This document shows, one piece after another, positions 6,798-12,819 of a stretch of 14,439 nucleotides of DNA. Each line of letters opens with the position of its first letter. The first letter of the stretch is position 1. The translations under genes were made by a program, and so were the position numbers. The notes beneath the pieces were generated by a model. That model was not told the DNA's origin. It saw only the letters and a list, made by a program, of their open reading frames with translations, and made no database searches. The stretch spans positions 1-14,439 of the forward strand of contig JAEZEZ010000118.1 in the NCBI GenBank assembly GCA_023432855.1, in the 5' to 3' direction. Source of the DNA: Pseudomonadota bacterium (GTDB lineage: Bacteria > Pseudomonadota > Alphaproteobacteria > Caulobacterales > Caulobacteraceae).

Positions 6798-9195
6798 CGG
6801 TCTTGACGGGAGTCCTGGCGGGCGGCGGCGCGGGAAGCCCGTCGTTATAGCGCCGGAGACCCCCGCGCCTAGCCCCTGGGCGCGGGCCAGGGGATGGCTC
6901 GCGGCCTCGGTCGCGGCCCAGATCGACCGATGGATGCTGTGGATTCCGGTCGCCTTCGGCGGCGGCTGCGCGGCCTACATCGGGTTGAGGAGCGAGCCGG
7001 TCGGCTGGCACGTTTTCGTGGCCGCCCTGGCCGCGCTCGTCCTGGCGGCCCTTACGCGCCGGCGGGGCTGGGCGATTGCGACGATCCTGGCCGTCCTCGT
7101 TGCATCGTTCGCTGGCGGCATGGCGACCGCGAAGCTTCGGCAGATGCGCATCGACGCCCCGGTCATGATCCCTCTGGACCGCCCGGTGACGGTGGAAGGC
7201 TGGGTGGTGGACGTCGACAGTCCGGGCGCGCGGGGAAACCGGGTGCTGATCGCTCCGGCCTGGGTCGAGGGGCTCGAGCCGGAACGGACGCCCCATCGCG
7301 TCCGCGTGACGGTGGAGGGCGAGGCGCCGCCTCCGGGCTCGCCCCTGCGGGTCCGCGCCCTCCTGAACCCGCCGCCGCCGCCGGCCAGTCCCGGGTCCTA
7401 CGACTTCGCCCGGGACTCCTACTTCCGGGGCGTCGGCGGGGTCGGCGTCGCCCTGACGGAGCCGCGCGACGCCACCCTGCAGCCGCCGCCGTGGCGGCTG
7501 AAGTGGATCATGGACGTGAACGCCTTCCGGTGGCGGCTGGCGGGCCGCATCGTCGACCGCCTCGGCCCCCGGAGCGGCGGCATCGCCGCGGCCATGACCA
7601 CCGGCCACGAAGCCTGGATCGCGCGCGAGGACACCCAGGTGATGCGCGATTCCGGGCTCGCCCACATCCTGTCGATCTCGGGCCTGCACATGGCCATCGT
7701 CGGCGGCTTCGTGTTCTTCGCCGTGCGCCTGGGGGTCGCCGCCTGGCCGTGGCTGGCGCTGCGGGCGCCGGGGAAGAAGATCGCCGCCGTCGCGGGTCTC
7801 GCGGCGGTCTGGGTCTATCTGGTCGTTTCCGGCTCGCCGCCGCCGGCGGAGCGGGCCGCCATGACCGCCTCGGTCGCCTTCGCCGCCATCCTCATCGACC
7901 GTCGCGCCATCACCATGAACGCGCTGGCGGTGGCGGCCATGTTCGTCCTGGTCATGCGGCCGGAGTCGGTCGCCCAGCCGGGCTTCCAGATGTCGTTCGC
8001 GGCCACGGCGGCGCTCATCGCCCTGGCCGAGGCGTGGCCGCAGAGAATCCGGGAGATCTCGGCCCCTTGGCCGATCCTGGCCGTGCAGCGGGCCGGCGGG
8101 TGGATCCTGGCCGCCTGCGCCGCCAGCCTCGTGGCTGGGATGGCCACCGGCCCGTTCGCCATCCAGCACTTCAACCGCACCGCCATATTCGGCCTGTTCG
8201 CGAACCTCGCGGTGGCCCCGCTGTCCAGCTTCGTGATCATGCCCTTCCTGGTGATAGGGGCGGCGCTGGAGGTGTTCGGCCTGGGCGGCCCGTTCCTGGC
8301 GGTGGCCGGCTGGGGCGTGGACGCCATGATGGCCGTGGGCCGGTTCACCGCCGATCTGCCGGGCGCCGTCAGGCTGGTGGCCAGCGCGCCGCAGGCGGCG
8401 CTGGTCGTCGCCTTCCTGGGAATCCTGTTCATGTGCCTCTGGCGGGGCCGTCTGCGCTGGGCGGGACTGCCCTTCGCGCTGGCGGTGCTGCTGTGGCCCA
8501 GGCCCGAACCGCCCGACCTGTGGATCGCCGACGACGGCTCAGCGGCGGTGGTGAGGCGGGGAAAGGAGGCCGTCGCCCTGCGGCCCGACGCCAAGGCCTT
8601 CGCCGCAGACATCTGGACGCGCCGCCGCGGCCTGACGCTGACCTCGGAGACCGGAGCCCAGCCCTACGTCTGCGACCGCTTCTCCTGTGTGCCGGGGATA
8701 GAGCCGCCTCTGGCCGTCGCCGCCTGGTGGGGACGCCGCCAGCCGCCCGCCGAAAAGCTGGAGGTTCTGTGCCGTTCGGGCGACGTCGTCGTGCTGCGCC
8801 CGCAGGTCAGCCCGCTGCCCGCGTCGTGCGAGGGCAAGCTGGTGCTGGACGGACGCGACTTCGCGCGCGGGGGCGCGATCGAGCTGTGGAGGCGGGAAGG
8901 GGCCTGGGCGGGACGCTGGGCGTCGGATCTGAGAGGACGCCGTCCCTGGACGGCGTCGGCCGGGGGCAGAACTTTCGAAGGGCGCCTAGCGGTTGCGGCG
9001 GGCTCGCACGCGCACGGGCTGGGGACGCGGGCTGAGGAGCGCGGCGGCGCCAAGGGCCGCGAGCGCGGCGGCTGCAAGAATGGCTTCGGCGAGAAGTTCG
9101 GTCATCGTCGGCCTCCTTCTGGATTGAAGGTAAGCCGCCGATGGCGACGGGGCAAGCTTGACCGCGGCGACGCGTCGCCGCGGGTCCGTCAGTGA
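6775..9195 (+). CDS. comEC: ComEC/Rec2-family membrane protein, with an anomalous C-terminal extension
   Basis: ComEC proteins form the inner-membrane channel that takes up single-stranded DNA in natural transformation. The N-terminal part has hydrophobic stretches at about 52-71, 80-92 and 100-115, then a DUF4131-like soluble domain. The Competence domain carries the hallmark ILSISGLHMAIVGG (SGLHM at 302-306) and PPAERAAMTASVAF. The C-terminal soluble region (about 575-725) has scattered cysteines (VCDRFSCVPG, VLCRSG, PASCEG) and no HxHxDH motif, so a working metallo-beta-lactamase domain is not visible. The start is uncertain: GTG 6775 is the first possible (TAG at 6748) and overlaps the gltX start, while ATG 6934 is the next. 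Homologues, as I recall, end shortly after an RGxRPW-like motif, here at about 721-725. The remaining ~81 codons run antisense through a small ORF, cross a terminator-like palindrome and overlap the lexA 3' end by 7 nt. The true end may therefore be near 8950. Confidence 0.85.
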   Translation: MTTGAADIGLDGSPGGRRRGKPVVIAPETPAPSPWARARGWLAASVAAQIDRWMLWIPVAFGGGCAAYIGLRSEPVGWHVFVAALAALVLAALTRRRGWAIATILAVLVASFAGGMATAKLRQMRIDAPVMIPLDRPVTVEGWVVDVDSPGARGNRVLIAPAWVEGLEPERTPHRVRVTVEGEAPPPGSPLRVRALLNPPPPPASPGSYDFARDSYFRGVGGVGVALTEPRDATLQPPPWRLKWIMDVNAFRWRLAGRIVDRLGPRSGGIAAAMTTGHEAWIAREDTQVMRDSGLAHILSISGLHMAIVGGFVFFAVRLGVAAWPWLALRAPGKKIAAVAGLAAVWVYLVVSGSPPPAERAAMTASVAFAAILIDRRAITMNALAVAAMFVLVMRPESVAQPGFQMSFAATAALIALAEAWPQRIREISAPWPILAVQRAGGWILAACAASLVAGMATGPFAIQHFNRTAIFGLFANLAVAPLSSFVIMPFLVIGAALEVFGLGGPFLAVAGWGVDAMMAVGRFTADLPGAVRLVASAPQAALVVAFLGILFMCLWRGRLRWAGLPFALAVLLWPRPEPPDLWIADDGSAAVVRRGKEAVALRPDAKAFAADIWTRRRGLTLTSETGAQPYVCDRFSCVPGIEPPLAVAAWWGRRQPPAEKLEVLCRSGDVVVLRPQVSPLPASCEGKLVLDGRDFARGGAIELWRREGAWAGRWASDLRGRRPWTASAGGRTFEGRLAVAAGSHAHGLGTRAEERGGAKGRERGGCKNGFGEKFGHRRPPSGLKVSRRWRRGKLDRGDASPRVRQ
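6844..6851 (-). promoter_or_regulatory. Candidate -10 element for gltX
   Basis: Read on the minus strand this is GCTATAAC, a full match to the Caulobacter housekeeping -10 consensus GCTANAWC. It is 46 nt upstream of the gltX start and would give a leader of about 40 nt. I see no good TTGAC-type -35 at the expected distance, so it is only a candidate. It lies inside the N-terminal coding part of comEC if that gene starts at 6775. Confidence 0.4.
8936..8957. terminator. Strong hairpin at the expected end of comEC
   Basis: GACGCCGTCC (8936-8945), CT, GGACGGCGTC (8948-8957): an inverted repeat that folds as about 9 bp with a 4-nt loop. It falls where ComEC homology seems to stop and 28 nt past the stop of the minus-strand small ORF (8986). 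There is no U tract on either strand, so a terminator role for either transcript is a guess. Confidence 0.3.
8986..9105 (-). CDS. Putative 39-residue single-pass membrane protein downstream of lexA
   Basis: Not recognised as a member of any known family. The product is 39 residues: a short N-terminus with two Glu (MTELLAEA), a hydrophobic Ala/Leu stretch at about 9-24 that could span the membrane once, and a very basic Arg-rich tail (about 27-39) ending in TAG at 8986-8988. By the positive-inside rule the tail would be cytoplasmic. An ideal Shine-Dalgarno sequence, AAGGAGG, lies 6 nt before the ATG and is the best such site I see in the window. About 30 of the 39 sense codons end in G or C, as in its neighbours. 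It lies on the lexA strand, 83 nt past the lexA stop, and antisense to the doubtful tail of comEC. In general shape it recalls small membrane proteins such as the SOS-induced division inhibitor SidA of Caulobacter. That comparison concerns size and context only; I see no SOS box of its own. Confidence 0.6.
   Translation of the reverse strand: MTELLAEAILAAAALAALGAAALLSPRPQPVRVRARRNR
9112..9118 (-). promoter_or_regulatory. Ribosome-binding site of the 39-codon ORF
   Basis: Read on the minus strand this is AAGGAGG, fully complementary to the 16S rRNA 3' end, with a 6-nt spacer (CCGACG) to the ATG at 9105. It is the main argument that the small ORF is translated. Confidence 0.7.
9162..9183. terminator. 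22-bp perfect palindrome just past the lexA stop
   Basis: CCGCGGCGACG (9162-9172) is followed directly by its reverse complement CGTCGCCGCGG (9173-9183). On the lexA strand it starts 5 nt after the stop codon, and as RNA it would fold into a 9-bp GC stem with a CGCG loop. The following bases on the minus strand (TCAAGCTTGCC) are not a U tract. Position and strength suggest a lexA terminator or an mRNA 3'-end stabiliser, partial or complete, between lexA and the small ORF. A perfect palindrome could instead be a protein-binding site. Confidence 0.5.
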
Positions 9196-9875
9196 TACTT
9201 TCGGATCAGGCCCACCAGCTTGCCCTGCACCTCGACCTGGTCGGGCCCGTAGATGCGGGTTTCGTAGGCGGGGTTGGCCGCTTCCAGCGCAATCGAGGCG
9301 CCCTTCTTGCGCAGGCGCTTGAGCGTCGCCTCCTGGCCTTCGACAAGGGCGACGACGATCTCGCCCGACTGGGCCGAGTCGGCGCGCCGGATGACCACGT
9401 GATCGCCGTCGAGGATGCCGGCGTTGATCATGGAATCGCCCTGGATCTCGAGCACGAAATGCTCGCCGGACCCCAGCATGGCTTCGGGCACCGGGATCCG
9501 GTCCTTCTCGTGCTGGATGGCGTCGATGGGCACGCCGGCGGCGATCTTGCCCAGGATCGGCAGGTCGCGCACGTCGTTGGCGGGTTCGGCGACGGGGCGG
9601 GCGCCCTCGATGACCTGCGGACGGAAGCCGCCGCGGCCGCGCGGCGCGCCGGGCGTGGCCTGATCCGGCAGCTTGAGCACCTCCAGCGCCCGGGCCCGGT
9701 GGGGCAGTCGGCGCAGGAAGCCGCGTTCCTCCAGGGCGGTGATCAGGCGGTGGATGCCGGACTTGGACGCGAGGTCCAGCGCCTCCTTCATTTCGTCGAA
9801 GGACGGCGAGACGCCCTGCTCCTTGATACGCTCGTGAATGAACATCAGGAGCTCGTGCTGCTTGCGGGTTAGCAT
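9189..9875 (-). CDS. lexA: SOS repressor LexA
   Basis: LexA represses DNA-damage genes and inactivates itself by RecA*-stimulated self-cleavage. The 228-residue product starts MLTRKQHELLMFIHERI. The winged helix-turn-helix covers about 1-65, with SPSFDEMKEALDLASKSGIHRLI as DNA-reading region. The Ala113-Gly114 cleavage site lies in LGKIAAGVP, catalytic Ser148 in EIQGDSMIN and Lys186 in EATLKRL. The linker (about 70-105) is longer than in E. coli, as in other alphaproteobacteria. The frame stays open upstream to 9983, but that extension would cover both operators and the promoter, and the homologous start is the ATG at 9875 with GAGG 6 nt before it. Two SOS boxes upstream indicate autoregulation. 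The stop overlaps the comEC reading frame by 7 nt. Confidence 0.97.
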   Translation of the reverse strand: MLTRKQHELLMFIHERIKEQGVSPSFDEMKEALDLASKSGIHRLITALEERGFLRRLPHRARALEVLKLPDQATPGAPRGRGGFRPQVIEGARPVAEPANDVRDLPILGKIAAGVPIDAIQHEKDRIPVPEAMLGSGEHFVLEIQGDSMINAGILDGDHVVIRRADSAQSGEIVVALVEGQEATLKRLRKKGASIALEAANPAYETRIYGPDQVEVQGKLVGLIRKYH

Positions 9876-9885
9876 GGCGGCCTCG

Positions 9886-9900
9886 GAACAGGTCGTGAAC
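9886..9900. promoter_or_regulatory. LexA operator (SOS box) 2, proximal to the lexA start
   Basis: GAAC-AGGTCGT-GAAC on the plus strand (GTTC-N7-GTTC on the lexA strand) is a perfect match to the alphaproteobacterial SOS box. It ends 10 nt before the lexA ATG, next to the GAGG ribosome-binding site. Bound LexA there would block initiation or early elongation of its own transcript. Confidence 0.85.
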
Positions 9901-9911
9901 AGGTTATCTGT

Positions 9912-9926
9912 GTTCTGTAAGTGTTC
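9912..9926. promoter_or_regulatory. LexA operator (SOS box) 1, in the lexA promoter core
   Basis: GTTC-TGTAAGT-GTTC on the plus strand (GAAC-N7-GAAC on the lexA strand): a second perfect SOS box, in opposite orientation to the proximal one, with centres 26 bp apart. It lies between the TTGACA-like -35 (9935-9940) and the probable -10 region, so binding would exclude RNA polymerase. Confidence 0.87.
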
Positions 9927-9934
9927 TTTCTTAA

Positions 9935-9940
9935 TGTCAA
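9935..9940 (-). promoter_or_regulatory. lexA -35 element
   Basis: TTGACA on the minus strand is a consensus -35 hexamer 60 nt upstream of the lexA start. The -10 is weak and not unique (CTTACAGAAC, overlapping SOS box 1, is a partial match to the Caulobacter GCTANAWC type). Its position relative to the two operators supports its use. Confidence 0.55.
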
Positions 9941-10004
9941 GTAACCGGCCGCGGGCGTCTGGGCGACCCGCGTCCCAACGCACGCAAGGCCCTGCAGTCA
10001 GGGG

Positions 10005-10517
10005 CTAATCCGCCACCACGTTGATGTCGCCGTTTCGTTCCAGCACCACGCGCCTGACCGTGGAAAGGTCGGCGTGACCGGCGCTGCGCAGCGCCATGCG
10101 CAGGTCGCCTTCGCCGAGCCCCTTGCGGCGCAGCGCCTTCTCGTCGACCACCCCGTCCCGGACCAGCACGGTCGAAGACCCCTTGGTCAGGGCCGACAGC
10201 CAGGGCCAGCGAATCGCGGCCCGGGCCAGCAGCGCGTGCAGCGCCACCAGGGCCATCGTCGCGACGAGAGTGGGGATGAACGGCGCGCTGCCGGTCAGGG
10301 CCCGGCTGAGATTCGAACCGATGATGACGGCGAAGATGATGTCGAACGACGTCCACTTCCCGAACGCCCGGGTCGCCGCCACCCGCACCAGGCCGATGCC
10401 GATCAGAAAGATGATGAGCGCGCGCGCGGTCATCTGGACCGTGGTGATCGGCCCGTCCGAGCTGCCTACCAGCAGGTGCAGCTGCGTGTTCCAGTCGGCG
10501 AGAAAGTCCGGCGTCAT
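10005..10517 (-). CDS. DUF421 (YetF-type) membrane protein
   Basis: The 170-residue protein has three hydrophobic helices at about 31-48, 58-75 and 79-98, followed by a soluble C-terminal domain. It matches the DUF421/YetF family: GKWTSFDIIFAVIIGSNLSRALTG in the membrane part, a short strand LVRDGVVDEKALRRKGL, and the closing RRVVLERNGDINVV. The family is known from Bacillus and many proteobacteria as small inner-membrane proteins; their molecular role is not settled. The frame is open to 10775, but the upstream part is not hydrophobic, does not resemble the family and would run into the divergent ABC transporter gene, so I place the start at the ATG at 10517; GGAG lies only 2 nt before it, so the ribosome-binding site is poor. 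It diverges from the ABC ATPase with 133 bp between starts and lies 129 bp upstream of lexA on the same strand. A weak 5-bp hairpin (CCCTG/CAGGG) follows its stop. Confidence 0.85.
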   Translation of the reverse strand: MTPDFLADWNTQLHLLVGSSDGPITTVQMTARALIIFLIGIGLVRVAATRAFGKWTSFDIIFAVIIGSNLSRALTGSAPFIPTLVATMALVALHALLARAAIRWPWLSALTKGSSTVLVRDGVVDEKALRRKGLGEGDLRMALRSAGHADLSTVRRVVLERNGDINVVAD

Positions 10518-10638
10518 GGCTCCGCTGTGGGTGAGGCGTGCGATTCGGGAACGGTCGCCTGCGGCCGAGGTTGCAGCCGCGGATTTCTGCGCGGCGGTGT
10601 CGCAACGGCGGGGCGCCGAGCGTCCTCGCCACAGGTGT

Positions 10639-10645
10639 GAAGGGA
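10639..10645 (+). promoter_or_regulatory. Ribosome-binding site deciding the ABC ATPase start
   Basis: GAAGGGA followed by a 5-nt spacer (CGACC) to GTG 10651. The alternative ATG at 10699 has no purine-rich sequence in front of it, so this site favours the GTG start. Confidence 0.5.
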
Positions 10646-10650
10646 CGACC

Positions 10651-11667
10651 GTGGACGCCGACTTGAAAACCGCCGCTATCCGGGCCAACTCAGCGCCCAT
10701 GGCGCACAGCACAGCTGAAGGCGTCGGGCCAGCGACCGACGCCGGGCCGATCGTCTCCGTTTCCGGGCTTTCCAAGACCTACAAGGGCGGGTTCACCGCC
10801 CTGAAGTCGATCGATCTCGAGATCAGGCGCGGCGAGATCTTCGCCCTGCTCGGGCCGAACGGGGCGGGGAAGACCACCCTGATCTCGATCATCTGCGGCA
10901 TCGTCAATCCGAGCGAGGGGCAGGTGAACGTCGACGGGTTCGACATCCGCCGTGATTATCGCGCCGCCCGCTCGCTCATCGGCCTGGTGCCGCAGGAACT
11001 GCACACCGACGCCTTCGAGACCGTGTGGGCGACGACCAGCTTCTCGCGCGGCCTGTTCGGCAAGCCGCCCAATCCCGCCTACATCGAGAAGGTCCTTCGC
11101 CAGCTCAGCCTGTGGGACAAGAAGGACAGCAAGATCCTGGCCCTCTCCGGCGGCATGAAGCGCCGGGTGATGATCGCCAAGGCGCTGTCCCACGAGCCGC
11201 GCGTCCTGTTCCTGGACGAGCCGACCGCCGGGGTCGACGTCGAGCTGCGCCAGGACATGTGGGAGGTGGTCCGGGGCCTGCGCGATGCGGGAGTCACGAT
11301 CATCCTGACCACCCACTACATCGAAGAGGCCGAGGAGATGGCCGACCGGGTCGGCGTCATCTCGAAGGGCGAACTCATCCTGGTCGAGGAGAAGGCCGCC
11401 CTGATCAAGAAGTTGGGCCAGAAGCAGCTGATTCTCGACCTGGCCGACCCGCTCGCCGCGGTTCCGGACGCGCTGTCGAAGCACAGGCTGGAGCTCGCCG
11501 ACGGCGGGCGGCGGCTCGTCTACACCTACGACACCGAAGGCGAGCGCACCGGCATCACCGGCCTGCTCAACGAACTCGGCGACGCCGGCATCCGCTTCCG
11601 CGACCTCGACACCCGCCAGAGCTCGCTCGAGGACATTTTCGTCAGCCTGGTGAGGTCGCGCCGATGA
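10651..11667 (+). CDS. ABC transporter ATP-binding protein (ABC-2 / YadG type)
   Basis: This is the nucleotide-binding subunit of an ABC-2 type exporter. The 338-residue product has all the ABC motifs: Walker A GPNGAGKT (68-75), Q-loop Gln115 in LVPQEL, signature LSGGM (165-169), Walker B VLFLDE with Glu190, D-loop AGVD, and switch His222 in TTHYIEEAEEMADR. A C-terminal extension (about 250-338) ends in SSLEDIFVSLV, typical of the YadG/CcmA-like drug and polysaccharide exporter branch. The start is GTG 10651, chosen for its ribosome-binding site; ATG 10699 would give 322 residues and leaves the ABC domain intact. Longer frames reaching to 10096 overlap the DUF421 gene and are not credible. 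Its TGA overlaps the permease ATG by 4 nt (ATGA). The substrate cannot be told from sequence. Confidence 0.93.
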   Translation: MDADLKTAAIRANSAPMAHSTAEGVGPATDAGPIVSVSGLSKTYKGGFTALKSIDLEIRRGEIFALLGPNGAGKTTLISIICGIVNPSEGQVNVDGFDIRRDYRAARSLIGLVPQELHTDAFETVWATTSFSRGLFGKPPNPAYIEKVLRQLSLWDKKDSKILALSGGMKRRVMIAKALSHEPRVLFLDEPTAGVDVELRQDMWEVVRGLRDAGVTIILTTHYIEEAEEMADRVGVISKGELILVEEKAALIKKLGQKQLILDLADPLAAVPDALSKHRLELADGGRRLVYTYDTEGERTGITGLLNELGDAGIRFRDLDTRQSSLEDIFVSLVRSRR

Positions 11668-12431
11668 GCCTGAACGTGCACGCCATCCGCTCGATCTACG
11701 GCTTCGAGATGAGCCGGACCTGGCGGACCCTGATGCAGTCGATCATCGCGCCGGTGATCTCGACCTCGCTCTACTTCATCGTCTTCGGCGCGGCGATCGG
11801 GGCCGGCATGCGCTCCATCGACGGGGTCAGTTACGGCGCCTTCATCGTGCCGGGCCTGATCATGCTGAGCGTGCTCACCCAGTCGATCTCCAACGCCAGC
11901 TTCGGCATCTACTTTCCGAAATTCGTCGGCACGATCTACGAACTGCTGTCCGCGCCGGTCTCCGCCGCCGAGATCGTCATCGGCTACGTCGGGGCGGCGG
12001 CGACCAAGTCGATCATCCTGGCGCTGATCACGCTGGCGACCGCCTACCTGTTCGTCCCGGTCGAGATCCAGCACCCGCTGTGGATGGCGGGGTTCCTCTT
12101 CCTGACCGCCTTCACTTTCAGCCTCTTCGGCTTCGTGATCGGCATCTGGGCCGACAGCTTCGAGAAGCTGCAGTTCATCCCGATGCTGGTCGTCACGCCC
12201 CTGACCTTCCTCGGAGGGTCGTTCTACTCGATCGATATGCTCCCGCCGTTCTGGCAGAAGGTCACGCTGTTCAATCCGGTGGTCTATCTGATCTCGGGTT
12301 TCCGCTGGTCGTTCTACGGCGCCGCGGACGTCCCGGTCGGCGTCAGCCTGGGCATGACCTTCGTCTTCCTGCTGATCTGCCTGACCGCGGTGTGGTGGAT
12401 CTTCCGCACCGGATGGAAGCTGAAACAGTAG
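11664..12431 (+). CDS. ABC-2 type transporter permease (YadH type)
   Basis: The 255-residue inner-membrane subunit pairs with the preceding ATPase, with which it overlaps by 4 nt. About six hydrophobic segments are visible: 26-46, 58-78, 108-131, 139-162, 172-189 and 230-248. The family signatures are YGAFIVPGLIMLSVLTQS after the first helix, TIYELLSAPVS (about 90-100) in the coupling region, and FLGGSFYSIDMLPPFWQ before the last part. These match the YadH/NodJ-like ABC-2 permease family, whose members export polysaccharides, lipids or drugs. With only one ATPase and one permease and no linked biosynthetic genes, the substrate is unknown. A small hairpin (12433-12450) lies 2 nt after the stop but has no U tract. 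Confidence 0.93.
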   Translation: MSLNVHAIRSIYGFEMSRTWRTLMQSIIAPVISTSLYFIVFGAAIGAGMRSIDGVSYGAFIVPGLIMLSVLTQSISNASFGIYFPKFVGTIYELLSAPVSAAEIVIGYVGAAATKSIILALITLATAYLFVPVEIQHPLWMAGFLFLTAFTFSLFGFVIGIWADSFEKLQFIPMLVVTPLTFLGGSFYSIDMLPPFWQKVTLFNPVVYLISGFRWSFYGAADVPVGVSLGMTFVFLLICLTAVWWIFRTGWKLKQ

Positions 12432-12583
12432 CCGCCGGCCCGTTCCGGCGTACGCGCGCGCCTACGGCCAAGCCAGATGTCCTGCCTTCGCCATAAATGC
12501 ATCGGGGCCATGCGCGCGTCGTCGCGAGGCCTGCCGCCGTAGCGGCGCAATATCGTTTCAGAATTGTTCTGGCGCAAAGCGCG

Positions 12584-12598
12584 CGTACGGCCCGTACG
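12584..12598. repeat. Interrupted palindrome CGTACGG-C-CCGTACG
   Basis: Seven-base arms are perfect reverse complements around one central base, in the gene-free region about 220 bp upstream of the transglycosylase. The two-fold symmetry with almost no loop suits a dimeric regulator site better than an RNA hairpin. Which regulator is unknown. Confidence 0.4.
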
Positions 12599-12636
12599 AC
12601 TGTCGCCTTATTGTCGGCTAGGTATCGAACTACACA

Positions 12637-12651
12637 GTTCCGCGTCGGTTC
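12637..12651. promoter_or_regulatory. Possible LexA operator upstream of the transglycosylase
   Basis: GTTC-CGCGTCG-GTTC matches the GTTC-N7-GTTC pattern of the two lexA operators exactly. It is intergenic and about 170 bp upstream of the transglycosylase start. The spacer is GC-rich, unlike the AT-richer spacer of the distal lexA box. Eight fixed bases occur by chance about 0.4 times in a window of this size, so this is suggestive only. Confidence 0.35.
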
Positions 12652-12819
12652 TTCGGGCGCGCGTCACATTCCGGTCTCGCAAGTGCGACAACGGCCCACA
12701 TCGCAAAGCGCTGTGGATATCTCCATTTAACAAGCTCACCGAACGGGGGTCGTCATCGGGGCGGCCAGTGAAAACGGCGGGCAGGCTGAATGCAGCCGCT
12801 CGCGCAGGGAGCCGCACGC

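Larger units (their letters stand above)
12432..12819. other. 388-bp gene-free region between the ABC permease and the transglycosylase
   Basis: No convincing gene: the short open frames here have no plausible ribosome-binding site, atypical codon use and products without recognisable features. The base composition is visibly less GC-rich than the flanking genes, as expected of regulatory DNA. It contains a 6-bp hairpin after the permease (12433-12438/12445-12450), an interrupted palindrome at 12584-12598, an SOS-type motif at 12637-12651 and the start-proximal sequence of the transglycosylase. Its length would also allow a small RNA, but I see no specific evidence for one. Confidence 0.6.

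Noticed and set aside
6526..8169. 547-codon minus-strand frame across the gltX/comEC junction
   Set aside because: Low-complexity Arg/Gly/Asp-rich translation without motifs; it overlaps two well-supported genes and is explained by GC-rich codon bias.
9876..9983. 36-codon N-terminal extension of LexA
   Set aside because: It would translate through both SOS boxes and the promoter, and family members start at MLTRKQ, which has its own ribosome-binding site.
10096..10650. Upstream extension of the ABC ATPase frame over the DUF421 gene
   Set aside because: The extension is antisense to a recognisable DUF421 protein and lacks similarity to ABC proteins; starts at 10651 or 10699 give a normal length.
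12712..12720. DnaA-box-like TGTGGATAT (one mismatch to TGTGGATAA)
   Set aside because: A single 8-of-9 match without a cluster of further boxes is expected by chance; there is no AT-rich unwinding region or replication gene nearby.
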